Notes: generated by a model not told the origin, from the sequence alone. Shown: positions 38,231 through 48,101, counted from the first letter of the stretch. The stretch is 64,000 bases of DNA from Pseudomonas benzenivorans (GCF_024397895.1 NZ_CP073346.1:62001-126000), one strand, 5' to 3'. Numbers and translations: made by a program.

Positions 38231-39705
38231 GCACTTTGATGCCGATCCAACGCCCCCTGACCCTGATCGCCCTGGCGCTGCTCCTGAGCGGCTGCGCCCT
38301 GGGACCGGATTACCAGCGTCCGCAGCAAAGCATTCCGGTGCAGTTCCGCCAGAGTGAGGGCTGGACCCTGGCCAACCCCAGCGAGAATCTGGAACGTGGG
38401 CGCTGGTGGAGCTTGTACGGCGATGCGCAACTCGACGCCCTGGTGGAGCGGCTGAACCTGTCCAACCAGAACCTCGCCGCCGCCGAGGCCCAGTATCGCC
38501 AGGCCCGAGCCCTGGCGCGCGGTGCCCGGGCGGCGCTCTATCCGAACCTGTCGACCAGCGTCGGGGTCAGCCGCGGCGCCCAGGGTGGCGGGCAGTCGGC
38601 GACAAGTCTAGGCAGCGTTGGCACAGGCAGCGCAGTCTCCAACTCATACCAGCTGGGCCTCAATGCCGCCTGGGAACTGGATATCTGGGGCAAGCTGCGT
38701 CGTTCACTGGAGGCCAGTGAGGCCACCTACCAGGCCAGCGCCGCCGAGCTCGCCGCGCTGCGGCTCAGCCAGCAGGCCGAGCTGGTGCAGAACTACCTGC
38801 AATTGCGCGTGCTGGACGATCAGCAGCGCCTGCTGGACGCCACCGTCGCCGCCTACGCCCGCTCGCTGAAGCTCACCGAGAACCAGTACCGCGCCGGCAT
38901 AGTCGCCAAGTCCGACGTCAGCCAGGCGCTGACCCAGCTCAGGAGCACCCAGGCCCAGGCCATCGACCTGCATTGGCAGCGCGACCAGCTGGAGCATGCC
39001 ATTGCCGTGCTGGTCGGCGTGCCGCCGAGCGAGCTGCGCATTGCCGCTCGCCCAGGGCTGCCGACACTGCCGCAGATTCCGCTGGCACTGCCGTCGCAGC
39101 TGCTCGAACGGCGCCCGGATGTGGCCGCCGCCGAGCGCCGGGTGATCGCCGCCAACGCCGAGATCGGCGTCGCCCAGGCGGCCTGGTACCCGGACCTGAC
39201 GCTGTCCGCCAGCGGTGGCTATCGCAGCAGCAGCTTCGCCAACTGGATCAGCCTGCCCAACCGCTTCTGGTCGCTCGGCCCTGAACTGGCCCTGAGCCTG
39301 TTCGACGCAGGCGCCCGGCGCGCCGAGCTGGAGCGCAGCGAGGCGGCCTACGATCAAACTGTCGCCGAGTACCGCCAGGCCGTGCTGGCCAGCTTCCGCG
39401 AGGTCGAAGACAACCTCGTGCAACTGCGGGTGCTTGAGCAGGAGGCTGGCATCCAGCAGCAGGCCCTCGATGCCGCGCGCGAATCGCTGCGGCTGATCGA
39501 GAACCAGTACAAGGCCGGTACCGTCGATTTCAACAGCGTGGTCAATGTGCAGACCACCGCCCTGGACAGCGAACGCAGCAGCCTGACGTTGCTCGGCAAT
39601 CGTCTGAACGCCAGCGTCCAGCTGATCGCCGCACTGGGCGGAGGCTGGCAGCTGCAACCCGCTTCCAAGGAAGACGACGCCCGTGCTAGTGTCGACCCGC
39701 AATAG
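38227..39705 (+). CDS. opmB: Outer-membrane efflux lipoprotein OpmB (NodT/OprM family)
   Basis: TolC-type outer-membrane channel completing the Mux pump, 492 residues. A lipoprotein signal precedes Cys23 (LALLLSGC). Two repeated OEP domains of long helices follow, with family motifs WWSLYGDAQLDALVERLNLSNQNL, YQLGLNAAWELDIWGKLRRSLEA, LLERRPDVAAAERRVIAANAEIGVAQAAWYPDLTLSASGGY and ENQYKAGTVDFNSVVNVQT. The start ATG overlaps the muxC stop. No terminator was recognised after the stop, and the next gene starts 99 bp on. Confidence 0.92.
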   Translation: MSTLMPIQRPLTLIALALLLSGCALGPDYQRPQQSIPVQFRQSEGWTLANPSENLERGRWWSLYGDAQLDALVERLNLSNQNLAAAEAQYRQARALARGARAALYPNLSTSVGVSRGAQGGGQSATSLGSVGTGSAVSNSYQLGLNAAWELDIWGKLRRSLEASEATYQASAAELAALRLSQQAELVQNYLQLRVLDDQQRLLDATVAAYARSLKLTENQYRAGIVAKSDVSQALTQLRSTQAQAIDLHWQRDQLEHAIAVLVGVPPSELRIAARPGLPTLPQIPLALPSQLLERRPDVAAAERRVIAANAEIGVAQAAWYPDLTLSASGGYRSSSFANWISLPNRFWSLGPELALSLFDAGARRAELERSEAAYDQTVAEYRQAVLASFREVEDNLVQLRVLEQEAGIQQQALDAARESLRLIENQYKAGTVDFNSVVNVQTTALDSERSSLTLLGNRLNASVQLIAALGGGWQLQPASKEDDARASVDPQ

Positions 39706-39804
39706 CACTTTGCTATCTATTGCTTGTTCCAGAGGACTGGACGCCGGGTCTCCCTGAGCTAGGGTAGAGGGTGAGTAATAGCGTGTGGTGACAGGGACGG
39801 ATCT

Positions 39805-40284
39805 ATGGACAGATACCTGGTGTTACCGTTCTGGTTGTCGGGTCAGCACTTGGCGGTTGCCCTCGATCAGGTGGTTCGAGTGCTGCCGGCGCTGCAGAGC
39901 CTTCCCTTGCCCGGGGCGCCCGAGACGATCTCGGGACTGGCCAATGTACGTGGCAGGCTGCTCCCGGTGGTGGACCTGGCCCGCCGATTCGGCTGGGACT
40001 CGCCCAAGCTTACCCTGTGGCAACCTTTTATCTGGCTGACTACCAGCACTCGCGAGCTGTTGCTGCCGGTCGAGCAGGTCGAGGCGGTGCGTGTTTGTGA
40101 CGGCGAAGACTTCACCTCTGCACCCGACCCACGGGTGCCCTCCAGTCTGTTGCGCGGGGTGGTGCGCAGCAACGACGGACTCCTGCTGATCCAGGATGTC
40201 GAACAGCTGCTCAGTAACGAGGACGAGCATCGACTCGATGCCCTGCTGACGGCCAGGGAGGGCGTATTCGATGCTGCGCGCTGA
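39805..40284 (+). CDS. CheW-like adaptor, WspB-like
   Basis: Coupling protein that links receptors to a CheA kinase. The 159 residues are a single CheW domain: LVLPFWLSGQHLAVALDQVVRVLPAL, the hallmark ISGLANVRGRLLPVVDLARRFGW, LLPVEQVEAVRVC and SLLRGVVRSNDGLLLIQDVEQLL. It is the first gene of an eight-gene chemosensory cluster, and its order before a CheR-TPR gene and a second CheW matches wspB-wspC-wspD. It overlaps the next gene by 14 bases. In Wsp the MCP gene comes first; here the receptors come later. Confidence 0.88.
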   Translation: MDRYLVLPFWLSGQHLAVALDQVVRVLPALQSLPLPGAPETISGLANVRGRLLPVVDLARRFGWDSPKLTLWQPFIWLTTSTRELLLPVEQVEAVRVCDGEDFTSAPDPRVPSSLLRGVVRSNDGLLLIQDVEQLLSNEDEHRLDALLTAREGVFDAAR

Positions 40285-41803
40285 GCCCAGCTGTTCACCG
40301 CGTCTGCTCAAAGCCCTGAGCCACAAGGTGCTGCAGCACCTTGGCATGGATTTCTCCGGTTCGAAACAGTCGGACCTGCTGCGTCGCCTACAGCTGCTGG
40401 CGATGGAACGGCAAGTCGCGGACTTCGATGGCTGGTTGCGGGAATTGGCATTCGCCGACTGGGATGCCGTCCAGGAGCAAGGCCTGATAGCGGCCTTTAC
40501 CGTCGGCGAGACCTACTTTCGCCGCGATCTCGAAGCCTTCGACTGGCTCGCCAGCCATCACCTCGCCCCCCTCGTTGCCCGGCGCCGGCAGGAAGGCCGA
40601 CGCAGCCTGCGCTTGTGGAGTGCCGGCTGCTGTACCGGCGAGGAGGCCTACGGCCTGCTGTTCCTGATCGATGAACTGCTTGGGCACGACCGTGCGCAGT
40701 GGTCCGTGGAGCTGGTCGCCAGTGATATCAACGCGGCCTTCCTCGCCCGCGCGGAGCAGGGGCTCTACGGGCAGAACGCCTTTCGCAGCAACGAGGAGAC
40801 GTTCCGCCAGCGCCACTTCCAGGCCGAGGGGCGTCGCTGGCGGGTGCGCCCGGCATGGCGCGGGCGCATCAGCTTCGTCCAGTACAACCTCGCCGACAGC
40901 CAGCTGCCGCCGGCGCTTCCCGGCGCCGACCTGATCCTGTGCCGCAATGTGCTGATGTATTTCTCGCCGGGTCGGGCCCTCGGCGCACTGCGTCGCCTGC
41001 TCGTCAGCCTAAGCGCAGACGGCCTGCTGCTGCTCAGCGCGGTCGAGGCGGGACTCGCCACCCAGGCTGGGCTGAGTGGCCGCTGGGCTGGCTGCAACTA
41101 TGCCTTGAGCGGCGCAGGCGCCCCGACCGTCGCCAGCTTTGTACCCTCATCGGCGCCGACGCTGCCGCTGGAACCCGCTCCGGCAACGCGTCTAGCCCCA
41201 CGGCCTATCGATAGATCGGAGAGTCCCGTGTCGATCACCGCAGCCGAGCCGGGTCGCCCAGATACTCGGCACGGCTCGAGCGAAGGCTACTGGCGTCAGG
41301 CCGCCCAGGCGCTGGCCGGCGGTCACCATGAGCCGGCCCGTGAGGCGCTCCTGGCCTTTCTGGGATGCGCCGACCTGAGTCGCGCCGAGCAGCACCGGGC
41401 CTGCCTGGCCCTAGCGCGCAGCTGGGCCGACCAGCACCAGGTCGAGCAGGCCAGGGAGTGGCTGCAAAGGGCGCTGGACCTGGACTGCGCCGCGCCCGAG
41501 GCCTATTGGCTGCAGGCCCTGCTCGCGCAGCAAGCCGGCGACAACCAGGCGGCGCTGAAGGCCCTGCACAAGGCGCTGTACCTGGACCCCGAGTTCATCC
41601 TCGGCTATTTCCTGCGCGCCCGCCTGCTGCGCGCCGAGGGGCAGTGGCGCGCCAGCGACAAGGCGCTGCAGGTCTGCAGGCAACTGCTCCTGACACAGGA
41701 CGGTGCCGCCCCGGCCGCCCATGGCGACGGCATCAGTTGCGCGCAGCTGCTGCGGTTGTGCGATCAATTGCAACAGGAAGCGCGTACATGTCCGAGTCAC
41801 TGA
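40271..41803 (+). CDS. CheR-type methyltransferase with C-terminal TPR repeats, WspC-like
   Basis: S-adenosylmethionine-dependent methyltransferase that adds methyl groups to receptor glutamates. The N-terminal half (residues 1-275) is CheR: the helical CheR-N segment, VGETYFRRDLEAFDWL, the SAM site SAGCCTGEEAYGLLFL, ASDINAAFLARAEQGLYGQNAFRS, and the RNVLMYF motif. The C-terminal part (about 345-500) has TPR units (QARAEWL-type helices; LDLDCAAPEAYWLQALLAQQAGDNQAALKALHKALYLDPEF), separated by a Pro/Ala-rich linker. TPRs are typical of WspC-like methyltransferases. The MCPs here lack a CheR-tethering C-terminal pentapeptide. It overlaps the second cheW by 16 bases. Confidence 0.92.
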   Translation: MLRAEPSCSPRLLKALSHKVLQHLGMDFSGSKQSDLLRRLQLLAMERQVADFDGWLRELAFADWDAVQEQGLIAAFTVGETYFRRDLEAFDWLASHHLAPLVARRRQEGRRSLRLWSAGCCTGEEAYGLLFLIDELLGHDRAQWSVELVASDINAAFLARAEQGLYGQNAFRSNEETFRQRHFQAEGRRWRVRPAWRGRISFVQYNLADSQLPPALPGADLILCRNVLMYFSPGRALGALRRLLVSLSADGLLLLSAVEAGLATQAGLSGRWAGCNYALSGAGAPTVASFVPSSAPTLPLEPAPATRLAPRPIDRSESPVSITAAEPGRPDTRHGSSEGYWRQAAQALAGGHHEPAREALLAFLGCADLSRAEQHRACLALARSWADQHQVEQAREWLQRALDLDCAAPEAYWLQALLAQQAGDNQAALKALHKALYLDPEFILGYFLRARLLRAEGQWRASDKALQVCRQLLLTQDGAAPAAHGDGISCAQLLRLCDQLQQEARTCPSH

Positions 41804-42396
41804 AGGAAGACCTGCGCTGGGCGCAGATTCGTCAGCGTCTGAGTCAATTCGAGGAGCGCCTGGCCGCAGGTTTCGGCGTCGATGCCGAGGAACGCGACGC
41901 CCGCCTGTTGAAACGCACACAGCAGTGGGCGGAGAAGGAGCAAAAGGAGCAGGTCGAGGATTGGCTGGAGGTACTGACGTTCAGCATCAGCGGCGAACTG
42001 TATGCCATCGAAAGTGCGCACGTCGCCGAGGTGTTGCCGTTGGGCCAGTACACTCCCTTGCCGTGCGTTCCGCCGTTCGTGCTGGGAATCGTCAACGTGC
42101 GAGGACACATCGTTTCGCTAATCGACCTGCGGGTACTGTTCGAGTTGCCGATCGGCGGGCTGTCCGACAAGAACTTCATGGCGGTCCTGCGCAGCCCGGA
42201 CATGGAGTTCGGCCTGCTGATCGATCGGGTCCAGGGGATCGGCCAGATCCGCCGCGATGGGCTGCAGAAGCGCGTGGCCAACCTATCCGGAGTTCGCACG
42301 GCCTACCTGCTCGGCGTCACCGCCGAACACCGCACCGTGCTCGATGGGGCATTGCTGCTGAGCGACGAGAATTTGCGGATCAAGGTCGAGGATTAG
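41788..42396 (+). CDS. CheW-like adaptor with N-terminal helix, WspD-like
   Basis: Second coupling protein, 202 residues. A charged helical N terminus (residues 1-52, DLRWAQIRQRLSQFEERLAAG) precedes a CheW domain with VLTFSISGELYAIESAHVAEVLPLG, VPPFVLGIVNVRGHIVSLIDLRVLFELP and FGLLIDRVQGIGQIRRD. AGGAAG lies 7 bases before the ATG. The start overlaps the CheR stop. The N-terminal extension is the feature shared with WspD-type adaptors. It is followed after 16 bp by the first receptor gene. Confidence 0.9.
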   Translation: MSESLKEDLRWAQIRQRLSQFEERLAAGFGVDAEERDARLLKRTQQWAEKEQKEQVEDWLEVLTFSISGELYAIESAHVAEVLPLGQYTPLPCVPPFVLGIVNVRGHIVSLIDLRVLFELPIGGLSDKNFMAVLRSPDMEFGLLIDRVQGIGQIRRDGLQKRVANLSGVRTAYLLGVTAEHRTVLDGALLLSDENLRIKVED

Positions 42397-42412
42397 GGCA
42401 ATGGAGAAGACG

Positions 42413-44047
42413 ATGGGCAGGATTCTCAACCTGGGAATCGGCAGCAAACTGATCGCGGCGTTCGCCGCCCTGATCGCCGGTTTCGGCATCCTGCTCTTCA
42501 GCAGTCTGGAACGATTCGCTGACCTGCAGGCCAATGAGGAGGAGCACTTTCAGCAGCACTATGCGCGGCTTTCGGACGTCAAGGAGCTGCGCGTGAACCT
42601 CTCGGCGCAGCGCAGCGACCTGCTGCAGATTCTCAACGGGGACGTTACGAGCGAGCTGGATGGCATCGAGGATGAGATCCGCCGTCGCAACCTCGAGAAC
42701 GACAGGCTGGTCAAGCGCCTGCAGCAGACCGCCGGCGGCGATCCAGAGTTCGCCGACCTGCTCGATGAGCTGCTGGCAGTGCGCGAGGCCCTGGCGCAGA
42801 CCCGCACCGAGCAACTGAGGCTGGTCCGCACCGGGGCGCTCGATCAGGTGCGGCAGCTGAGCAAAGGGGTGCAGCTTGACCGGATGAACAGGATTCATGA
42901 GCTCGGCGTGCAGCTGTCCGACAGCACCGATCAGCGCGTTGCGACCGCCCTGCAGGGGTCCCGTGAGGCGCTGGAGGCCCAGCGCGAGCAGATGTTCCGT
43001 CTGTCCCTGTTACTGATCGGCGTCAGCGCCTTCCTGGCGTGGCTACTCAGCCGCCACATCGCCCAACCGCTGGCGCGCCTGACCGGCTGGGCAGAACGCA
43101 TCGGCCGCGGCGAGATTCCCCAGGGCATCACCAGCAGTACCCGCCAGGATGAGGTGGGTCGCCTGTCCCAGGCGTTCGTCGACATGAGCCAATACCTGCG
43201 CGAGCTGGTCAAGGAGATGAACGAGGGCATCTCCGTATTGGCCTCTTCCAGTGAAGAGATCCTTGCGGCCACCAGCCAGGTGGCCACCAGCACCCAGGAA
43301 ACCGCCACCGCCATCAGCGAGATCGTCACCACGGTCGAAGAGGTCAAGCAGACCGCGGTGCTGGCAGGCAGCAAGTCGCAAACGGTCGCCGAGAGCACCG
43401 AACGTACCCGCCAGGTGGCACTGAGCGGACGCGAGGCCGTGGAGGAGGCGCTCAAGGGCATGGGCCAGATTCGCGAACAGATGCAGGCGGTGGCGGAAAG
43501 CATCATGCGCCTGGGCGAGCAGAGCCAGACCATCGGCGAGATAGTCGCCTCGGTCGGCGACCTGGCGGAGCAGTCCAATCTGCTCGGGGTCAATGCCTCG
43601 ATCGAGGCGATGAAAGCCGGCGAGGCGGGCAAGGGCTTCTCGGTGGTGGCCCAGGAGGTGAAGGCACTGGCCGACCAGTCCAAGCAGGCCACCGCCCAGG
43701 TGCGCGGCATTCTCGGCGAAATCCAGAAGGCCATGACCAAGGCCGTGCTGCTGGCCGAGCAGGGCAGCAAGACGGTGGAAAGCGGCTTCGAACGGGCACA
43801 ATCGAGCGGCGAGGCGATCCGCACCCTGAGCAACAACATCGAGGCCTCGAGCGAGGTGGCGCTGCAGATCGCCGCCACCAGCCAGCAGCAGATGATCGGC
43901 ATGGACCAGATCGCTTCGGCCATGGCGAGCATACGCCAGGCCAGCCAGGACAACGTCGGCGGCACCCAGCAGGTTGATTTGGCCGCGCGCAACCTGCACC
44001 AACTGGGCATGAAGCTCAAAACGCTGGCGAGCCGCTTCAAGCTATGA
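42413..44047 (+). CDS. Methyl-accepting chemotaxis protein (receptor 1)
   Basis: Transmembrane chemoreceptor, 544 residues. TM1 is residues 13-30, then a mainly helical periplasmic domain (31-195) that looks like a four-helix bundle, TM2 (196-213), HAMP (about 214-266) and the long signalling hairpin whose tip reads LAEQSNLLGVNASIEAMKAGEAGKGFSVVAQEVKAL. The ATG at 42413 is preferred over 42401 because GGAG lies 6 bases upstream and the N terminus then aligns with receptor 2. The C terminus (LKTLASRFKL) has no NWETF-like CheR tether. Its cytoplasmic half is nearly identical to that of receptor 2, indicating a duplication. Confidence 0.92.
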   Translation: MGRILNLGIGSKLIAAFAALIAGFGILLFSSLERFADLQANEEEHFQQHYARLSDVKELRVNLSAQRSDLLQILNGDVTSELDGIEDEIRRRNLENDRLVKRLQQTAGGDPEFADLLDELLAVREALAQTRTEQLRLVRTGALDQVRQLSKGVQLDRMNRIHELGVQLSDSTDQRVATALQGSREALEAQREQMFRLSLLLIGVSAFLAWLLSRHIAQPLARLTGWAERIGRGEIPQGITSSTRQDEVGRLSQAFVDMSQYLRELVKEMNEGISVLASSSEEILAATSQVATSTQETATAISEIVTTVEEVKQTAVLAGSKSQTVAESTERTRQVALSGREAVEEALKGMGQIREQMQAVAESIMRLGEQSQTIGEIVASVGDLAEQSNLLGVNASIEAMKAGEAGKGFSVVAQEVKALADQSKQATAQVRGILGEIQKAMTKAVLLAEQGSKTVESGFERAQSSGEAIRTLSNNIEASSEVALQIAATSQQQMIGMDQIASAMASIRQASQDNVGGTQQVDLAARNLHQLGMKLKTLASRFKL

Positions 44048-44116
44048 GCTGAACCAGGATGATCTTTACCCGGCCATGGCCGCTGGATCAGTCCCCCGGG
44101 ACAAGGAGAAACACGC

Positions 44117-45883
44117 ATGTTCAGAAGCATTGCCAACCTGAGTATCGGCAGCAAACTGGTGCTGGTTTTCGCCGCGCTCATCCTCGGCTTTGCGGCCCTG
44201 CTGCTCAGCTCGCTGCAGCGTTTCGCCAGCCTTCAGGAGAACCAGGCCGCCCTGTTCCAGCGCAGTTTCGAGCGGGTCGCCAAGGTAAAGGAGCTGCGCG
44301 TCAACATCATCACCCAGCGCGCCGAACTCCTTCAGGCGATGGCTGACGCCCACGGTGACGGTGGCACACGCCTGACACGGAGCGAGGGCGAAATCGAGGC
44401 GCTGTCGAAGGCCAATGACCGCCTGTTCAACGAGCTGCTCGGCGGATTGGGCGATGAAAGCGACACGGGCCGCCTACTCGATCAGTTGATTGACGTGCGC
44501 AACGCGTTCGTGCAGACCCGCGACCAGCAATTGTTGCCGATGATCCGCAACGGCCAGGTCCAGGCGGCCGAAGCGCTGGCATTGGGGGTTCAGTTGCAGC
44601 GCATGGAGAAGATCAACGAACTGGGACAGCAGCTGGCCGAGCTGACCGAGCAGAAGGTGCTGCAAACCCTGCTTCAGGCCAAGGCAGAGGTCGAGCGCCA
44701 GCGTCTGGAGCAGTTGCTGATGGGCCTGTTGATGCTGTTGTTCGGCATCGCCATGGCCTGGCAACTCAGCCGGCATATCGCCCAGCCACTGGCGCACCTG
44801 ACCCTGATGGCCGAACGGATCAGCCGCGGCGAGATCCCCCGGGAATTGCGCAGCGAAACCCGCCGCGACGAGGTCGGACGCCTGGCCCAGGCCTTCAGTC
44901 AGATGAGTCAATACCTGCTGGCCCTGGCCGCCAAGGCCGAATACCTGGCCCAGGGCCATCTGAGCCAGGACAGTCAGCCGGTCTCCGACCAGGATGTGCT
45001 GGGCACTGCTTTCGCCACCATGCTGGCGAACCTGCGCAACCTGGTCGGCGAGCTCAACGAGGGCATCGCGGTTCTCGCGTCCTCCAGCGAGGAAGTGCTG
45101 GCGGCCACCAGTCAGGTCGCCACCAATACCCAGGAAACCGCCACCGCCATCAGTGAGATCGTCACCACCGTGGACGAGGTCAAGCAGACCGCGGTAGTGG
45201 CCAGCAGCAAGGCGCAATCGGTGGCCGACAGCACCGCGCGTACCCGGGAAGTCGCCCAGGGCGGCCGGCAGTCGGTGGAAGAGGCGCTCAAGGGCATGGG
45301 CCTGATCCGTGAGCAGATGCAGGCAGTAGCGGAAAGCATCATGCGCCTTGGCGAGCAGAGCCAGACCATCGGCGAGATCGTTGCGTCGGTCAGTGACCTG
45401 GCCGAACAGTCCAACCTGCTTGGTGTCAACGCCTCGATCGAGGCGATGCGCGCCGGCGAGAGCGGCAAGGGCTTCTCGGTGGTGGCCCAGGAGGTCAAGG
45501 CCCTGGCCGACCAGTCCAAGCAGGCCACCGCCCAGGTGCGCGGCATCCTCGGTGAAATCCAGAAGGCCATGACCAAGGCCGTGCTGCTGGCCGAGCAGGG
45601 CAGCAAGACCGTGGAATCGGGCTACGAGCGGGCGCAGAGCAGCGGCGAGGCTATCCGCGCGCTGGACAGCAGCATTACCGAATCCAACAAAATGGCCGTG
45701 CAGATCGCCGCCACCAGTCAGCAGCAGATGGTCGGCATGGATCAGGTGGCCAACGCCATGGCCAGTATTCGCGAGGCCAGCCAGAGCAACGTCAGCGGCA
45801 CGCGGCAGATGGACCAGGCCACCCGCAACCTGCATGAGCTGGGCCGCACCCTTCAGGGCCTGGCGGCCCAGTTCAAGCTGTGA
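44117..45883 (+). CDS. Methyl-accepting chemotaxis protein (receptor 2) with an extra HAMP-like segment
   Basis: Paralogue of the preceding receptor, 588 residues. TM1 is 13-32, the periplasmic helical domain 33-198, TM2 199-216, HAMP 217-265. A second HAMP-like segment of about 45 residues (AKAEYLAQGHLSQDSQPVSDQDVLGTAF) is absent from receptor 1 and accounts for the size difference. From ASSSEEVLAATSQVAT to the C terminus the two receptors are nearly the same in protein and very similar in DNA, while their periplasmic domains differ. AGGAG precedes the ATG. The ligand is unknown; WspA-type receptors respond to surface contact, but that cannot be read here. Confidence 0.92.
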   Translation: MFRSIANLSIGSKLVLVFAALILGFAALLLSSLQRFASLQENQAALFQRSFERVAKVKELRVNIITQRAELLQAMADAHGDGGTRLTRSEGEIEALSKANDRLFNELLGGLGDESDTGRLLDQLIDVRNAFVQTRDQQLLPMIRNGQVQAAEALALGVQLQRMEKINELGQQLAELTEQKVLQTLLQAKAEVERQRLEQLLMGLLMLLFGIAMAWQLSRHIAQPLAHLTLMAERISRGEIPRELRSETRRDEVGRLAQAFSQMSQYLLALAAKAEYLAQGHLSQDSQPVSDQDVLGTAFATMLANLRNLVGELNEGIAVLASSSEEVLAATSQVATNTQETATAISEIVTTVDEVKQTAVVASSKAQSVADSTARTREVAQGGRQSVEEALKGMGLIREQMQAVAESIMRLGEQSQTIGEIVASVSDLAEQSNLLGVNASIEAMRAGESGKGFSVVAQEVKALADQSKQATAQVRGILGEIQKAMTKAVLLAEQGSKTVESGYERAQSSGEAIRALDSSITESNKMAVQIAATSQQQMVGMDQVANAMASIREASQSNVSGTRQMDQATRNLHELGRTLQGLAAQFKL

Positions 45884-45890
45884 GCCGCCC

Positions 45891-48089
45891 ATGAGCCTGG
45901 ATCGCAAGGCGCTGCAGGAGCGCTTGCTGGAGAGCTTCAGGATCGAGGCCGGCGAGCGCCTGGGCGTGCTCGCCGACACCCTGGCCAACTGGCGCCAGAC
46001 GGGGGCCGGCGGCGATTCGGTCGAGTCGCTGTTCCGCGAGGTACACAGCCTCAAGGGGGCGGCCCGTGCGGTGGGCCTGAAGTCCATCGAGCGGCTCTGC
46101 CATGCCTGGGAAAGCCTGTTGGGTGCGGCACGGGGAGGACTGCTGGAGCTGACCGCAGAGCGTGTCGAGCTGTGTCGCCATGCCCTGCACATGGTGCAGC
46201 AGCTGCATCAGGGGAAGGACCTCGAGACCGGGGTGTCCGAGCTGCTCTGTGAGCGCCTGGAAAATGCCGCTCGCGGCGAGGTGGTGGAGTTGCCAGTGTC
46301 TGCGCCGGCCAGGGCTTCGCCACCGCAGGACCCGGAAACTGTCCGCGTCGCGACCCGCCGGCTGGACAACCTGTTGTTCCACAGCGAGACCCTGCTGCAG
46401 CACAAGCTCGAGGCCCAGGCGCTGTCGCGGCGTCTGCGGGAACATGTGACCGCCTTCGAGCCGCAACGCGGCAAGCGCCTGCTCGGCGCCGGCAGTCTGA
46501 AGCGCCTGCACGCCCAGCTCGAAGAGCTGCCGTTGGCCAGCCGCGACGCCCTCAAGGGGCTGCTCGACTACCTGAACTGGAGCCAGGCGCAACTGGATCG
46601 CCTGCACTTCGAGTCGATCCAGCTGGCAAAGGCCGGCCAACACCTGGGGCAAGGCCTGACCCAGCTGTCCGATGCCCACGTCAGTGAGCTGCAGGCCGTC
46701 TTGCTGTTGGCCGGCAGCTCACTGATGGAAGGGTTGCCGGCTATGGTCCAGGACCTGGCCAGCCAGTCAGACAAACGCGTAGAACTGCGGCTGAAGGGAA
46801 CGGATCTGCAGATCGACAAGCGCATTCTCGACGAGTTGCGCACGGTCCTCACCCACCTGTTACGCAATGCCGTGGATCACGGCCTTGAATCGCCGCAGCG
46901 CCGCGAGGCCAGCGGCAAGCCAGCAGTCGGCGTGATTCAGGTCGAACTGTTGCAAGAGTCGGCCGATCGTTTCGAGCTGCGCGTGCAGGACGACGGCGAT
47001 GGAATCTCGGCGGCCTCGCTCAGGGCCAAGGCGGTTGCCGCAGGGCTGCTCAACCAGGAGCAGGCCGAGACGCTGGACGAGGCGGAAAGCCAGCGGCTGA
47101 TCTTCCGCTCCGGCTTGTCCACCAGTGCGCTGATCACCGACCTGTCCGGCCGCGGTCTGGGCATGGCCATCGTGCAGGAGGTGGTCGAGCGCCTGGGTGG
47201 GCGCATCGAGCTGGAGTCGAGCCCCGGTCTAGGCACCTGCTTTCACCTGCACCTGCCGCTGAGCCTCTCGACCTTCCGGGCGGTGATCGTACGCAATGCC
47301 GAGCGCACCTTCGCGGTGCCCGCGCTGGCTGTGGAACGCTGCATGCGTCTGCCCAACGGTGCGGTCAAGAACCTCGAGAGCCGCCCATCGCTGGTCCTCG
47401 ATGGCCTGGTCCTACCGGTCTGGACCCTGACCGATGTACTCGGCCTGAGCGCGCCGACCAGCCGCGACGCCGAGTTGACCCTGCTGTTGCTCAAGGTGCG
47501 TGGTGAGCGCTTCGTACTGTTGGTCGACGAGCTGCTGGGCGACCAGGAAATTACCGTCAAGAGTCTCGGCCGACAGCTGTTGCGGGTGCGCAACCTGCTG
47601 GGCGCGACCCTGCTCGGCGACGGTCAACTGGTGCCCATCCTGCATCCTGGCGATCTCTATCGCAGCGCCCTGGACGTCGGCGCCGGCAGCCTGCAGCGCA
47701 GCGATGGCGAAGCGCTTACCTCCGTTGCTCAGCGCCTGCTGATCGCCGAGGACTCCTTTACCTCGCGCGGTCTGCTCAAGGCCATTCTCGAGGGCGCGGG
47801 ATACCAGGTCACCACGGCCAACGATGGCCTGGAGGCCTGGAACGCCCTGAAACAGGGCGCCTTCGACCTGCTGGTGTCGGATGTGGAAATGCCGCGCATG
47901 GACGGTTTTACCCTGACCGAACGGATACGCGCGGACCGCGACCTGGCCGGCTTGCCGGTGGTCCTGGTGACGGCGCTGCACTCGGCCGAGGACCGCGCCC
48001 GCGGGCTGGAGGTCGGCGCCAGCGCCTATCTGGTGAAAAGCGGCTTCGAGCAGGACAGCCTGCTGGATGCCATTCGTCGTTTGATCTGA
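45891..48089 (+). CDS. Hybrid CheA-type histidine kinase with receiver domain, WspE-like
   Basis: Kinase core of the chemosensory complex, 732 residues. The HPt domain has phospho-accepting His52 (REVHSLKGAARAV). After a helical dimerisation region comes the ATPase domain (LRNAVDHGLESPQRREASGKP, VQDDGDGIS, LSGRGLGMAIVQEVVERLGGRIELES). A CheW-like docking domain follows (SLSTFRAVIVRNAERTFAVPALAVERCM), and a C-terminal receiver with phospho-Asp664 (LLVSDVEMPRMDGF). A fused receiver is typical of WspE-type kinases and often serves as phosphate sink or relay. It lies 7 bp after receptor 2. Confidence 0.93.
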   Translation: MSLDRKALQERLLESFRIEAGERLGVLADTLANWRQTGAGGDSVESLFREVHSLKGAARAVGLKSIERLCHAWESLLGAARGGLLELTAERVELCRHALHMVQQLHQGKDLETGVSELLCERLENAARGEVVELPVSAPARASPPQDPETVRVATRRLDNLLFHSETLLQHKLEAQALSRRLREHVTAFEPQRGKRLLGAGSLKRLHAQLEELPLASRDALKGLLDYLNWSQAQLDRLHFESIQLAKAGQHLGQGLTQLSDAHVSELQAVLLLAGSSLMEGLPAMVQDLASQSDKRVELRLKGTDLQIDKRILDELRTVLTHLLRNAVDHGLESPQRREASGKPAVGVIQVELLQESADRFELRVQDDGDGISAASLRAKAVAAGLLNQEQAETLDEAESQRLIFRSGLSTSALITDLSGRGLGMAIVQEVVERLGGRIELESSPGLGTCFHLHLPLSLSTFRAVIVRNAERTFAVPALAVERCMRLPNGAVKNLESRPSLVLDGLVLPVWTLTDVLGLSAPTSRDAELTLLLLKVRGERFVLLVDELLGDQEITVKSLGRQLLRVRNLLGATLLGDGQLVPILHPGDLYRSALDVGAGSLQRSDGEALTSVAQRLLIAEDSFTSRGLLKAILEGAGYQVTTANDGLEAWNALKQGAFDLLVSDVEMPRMDGFTLTERIRADRDLAGLPVVLVTALHSAEDRARGLEVGASAYLVKSGFEQDSLLDAIRRLI

Positions 48090-48101
48090 CCGAGAGCCGT
48101 C

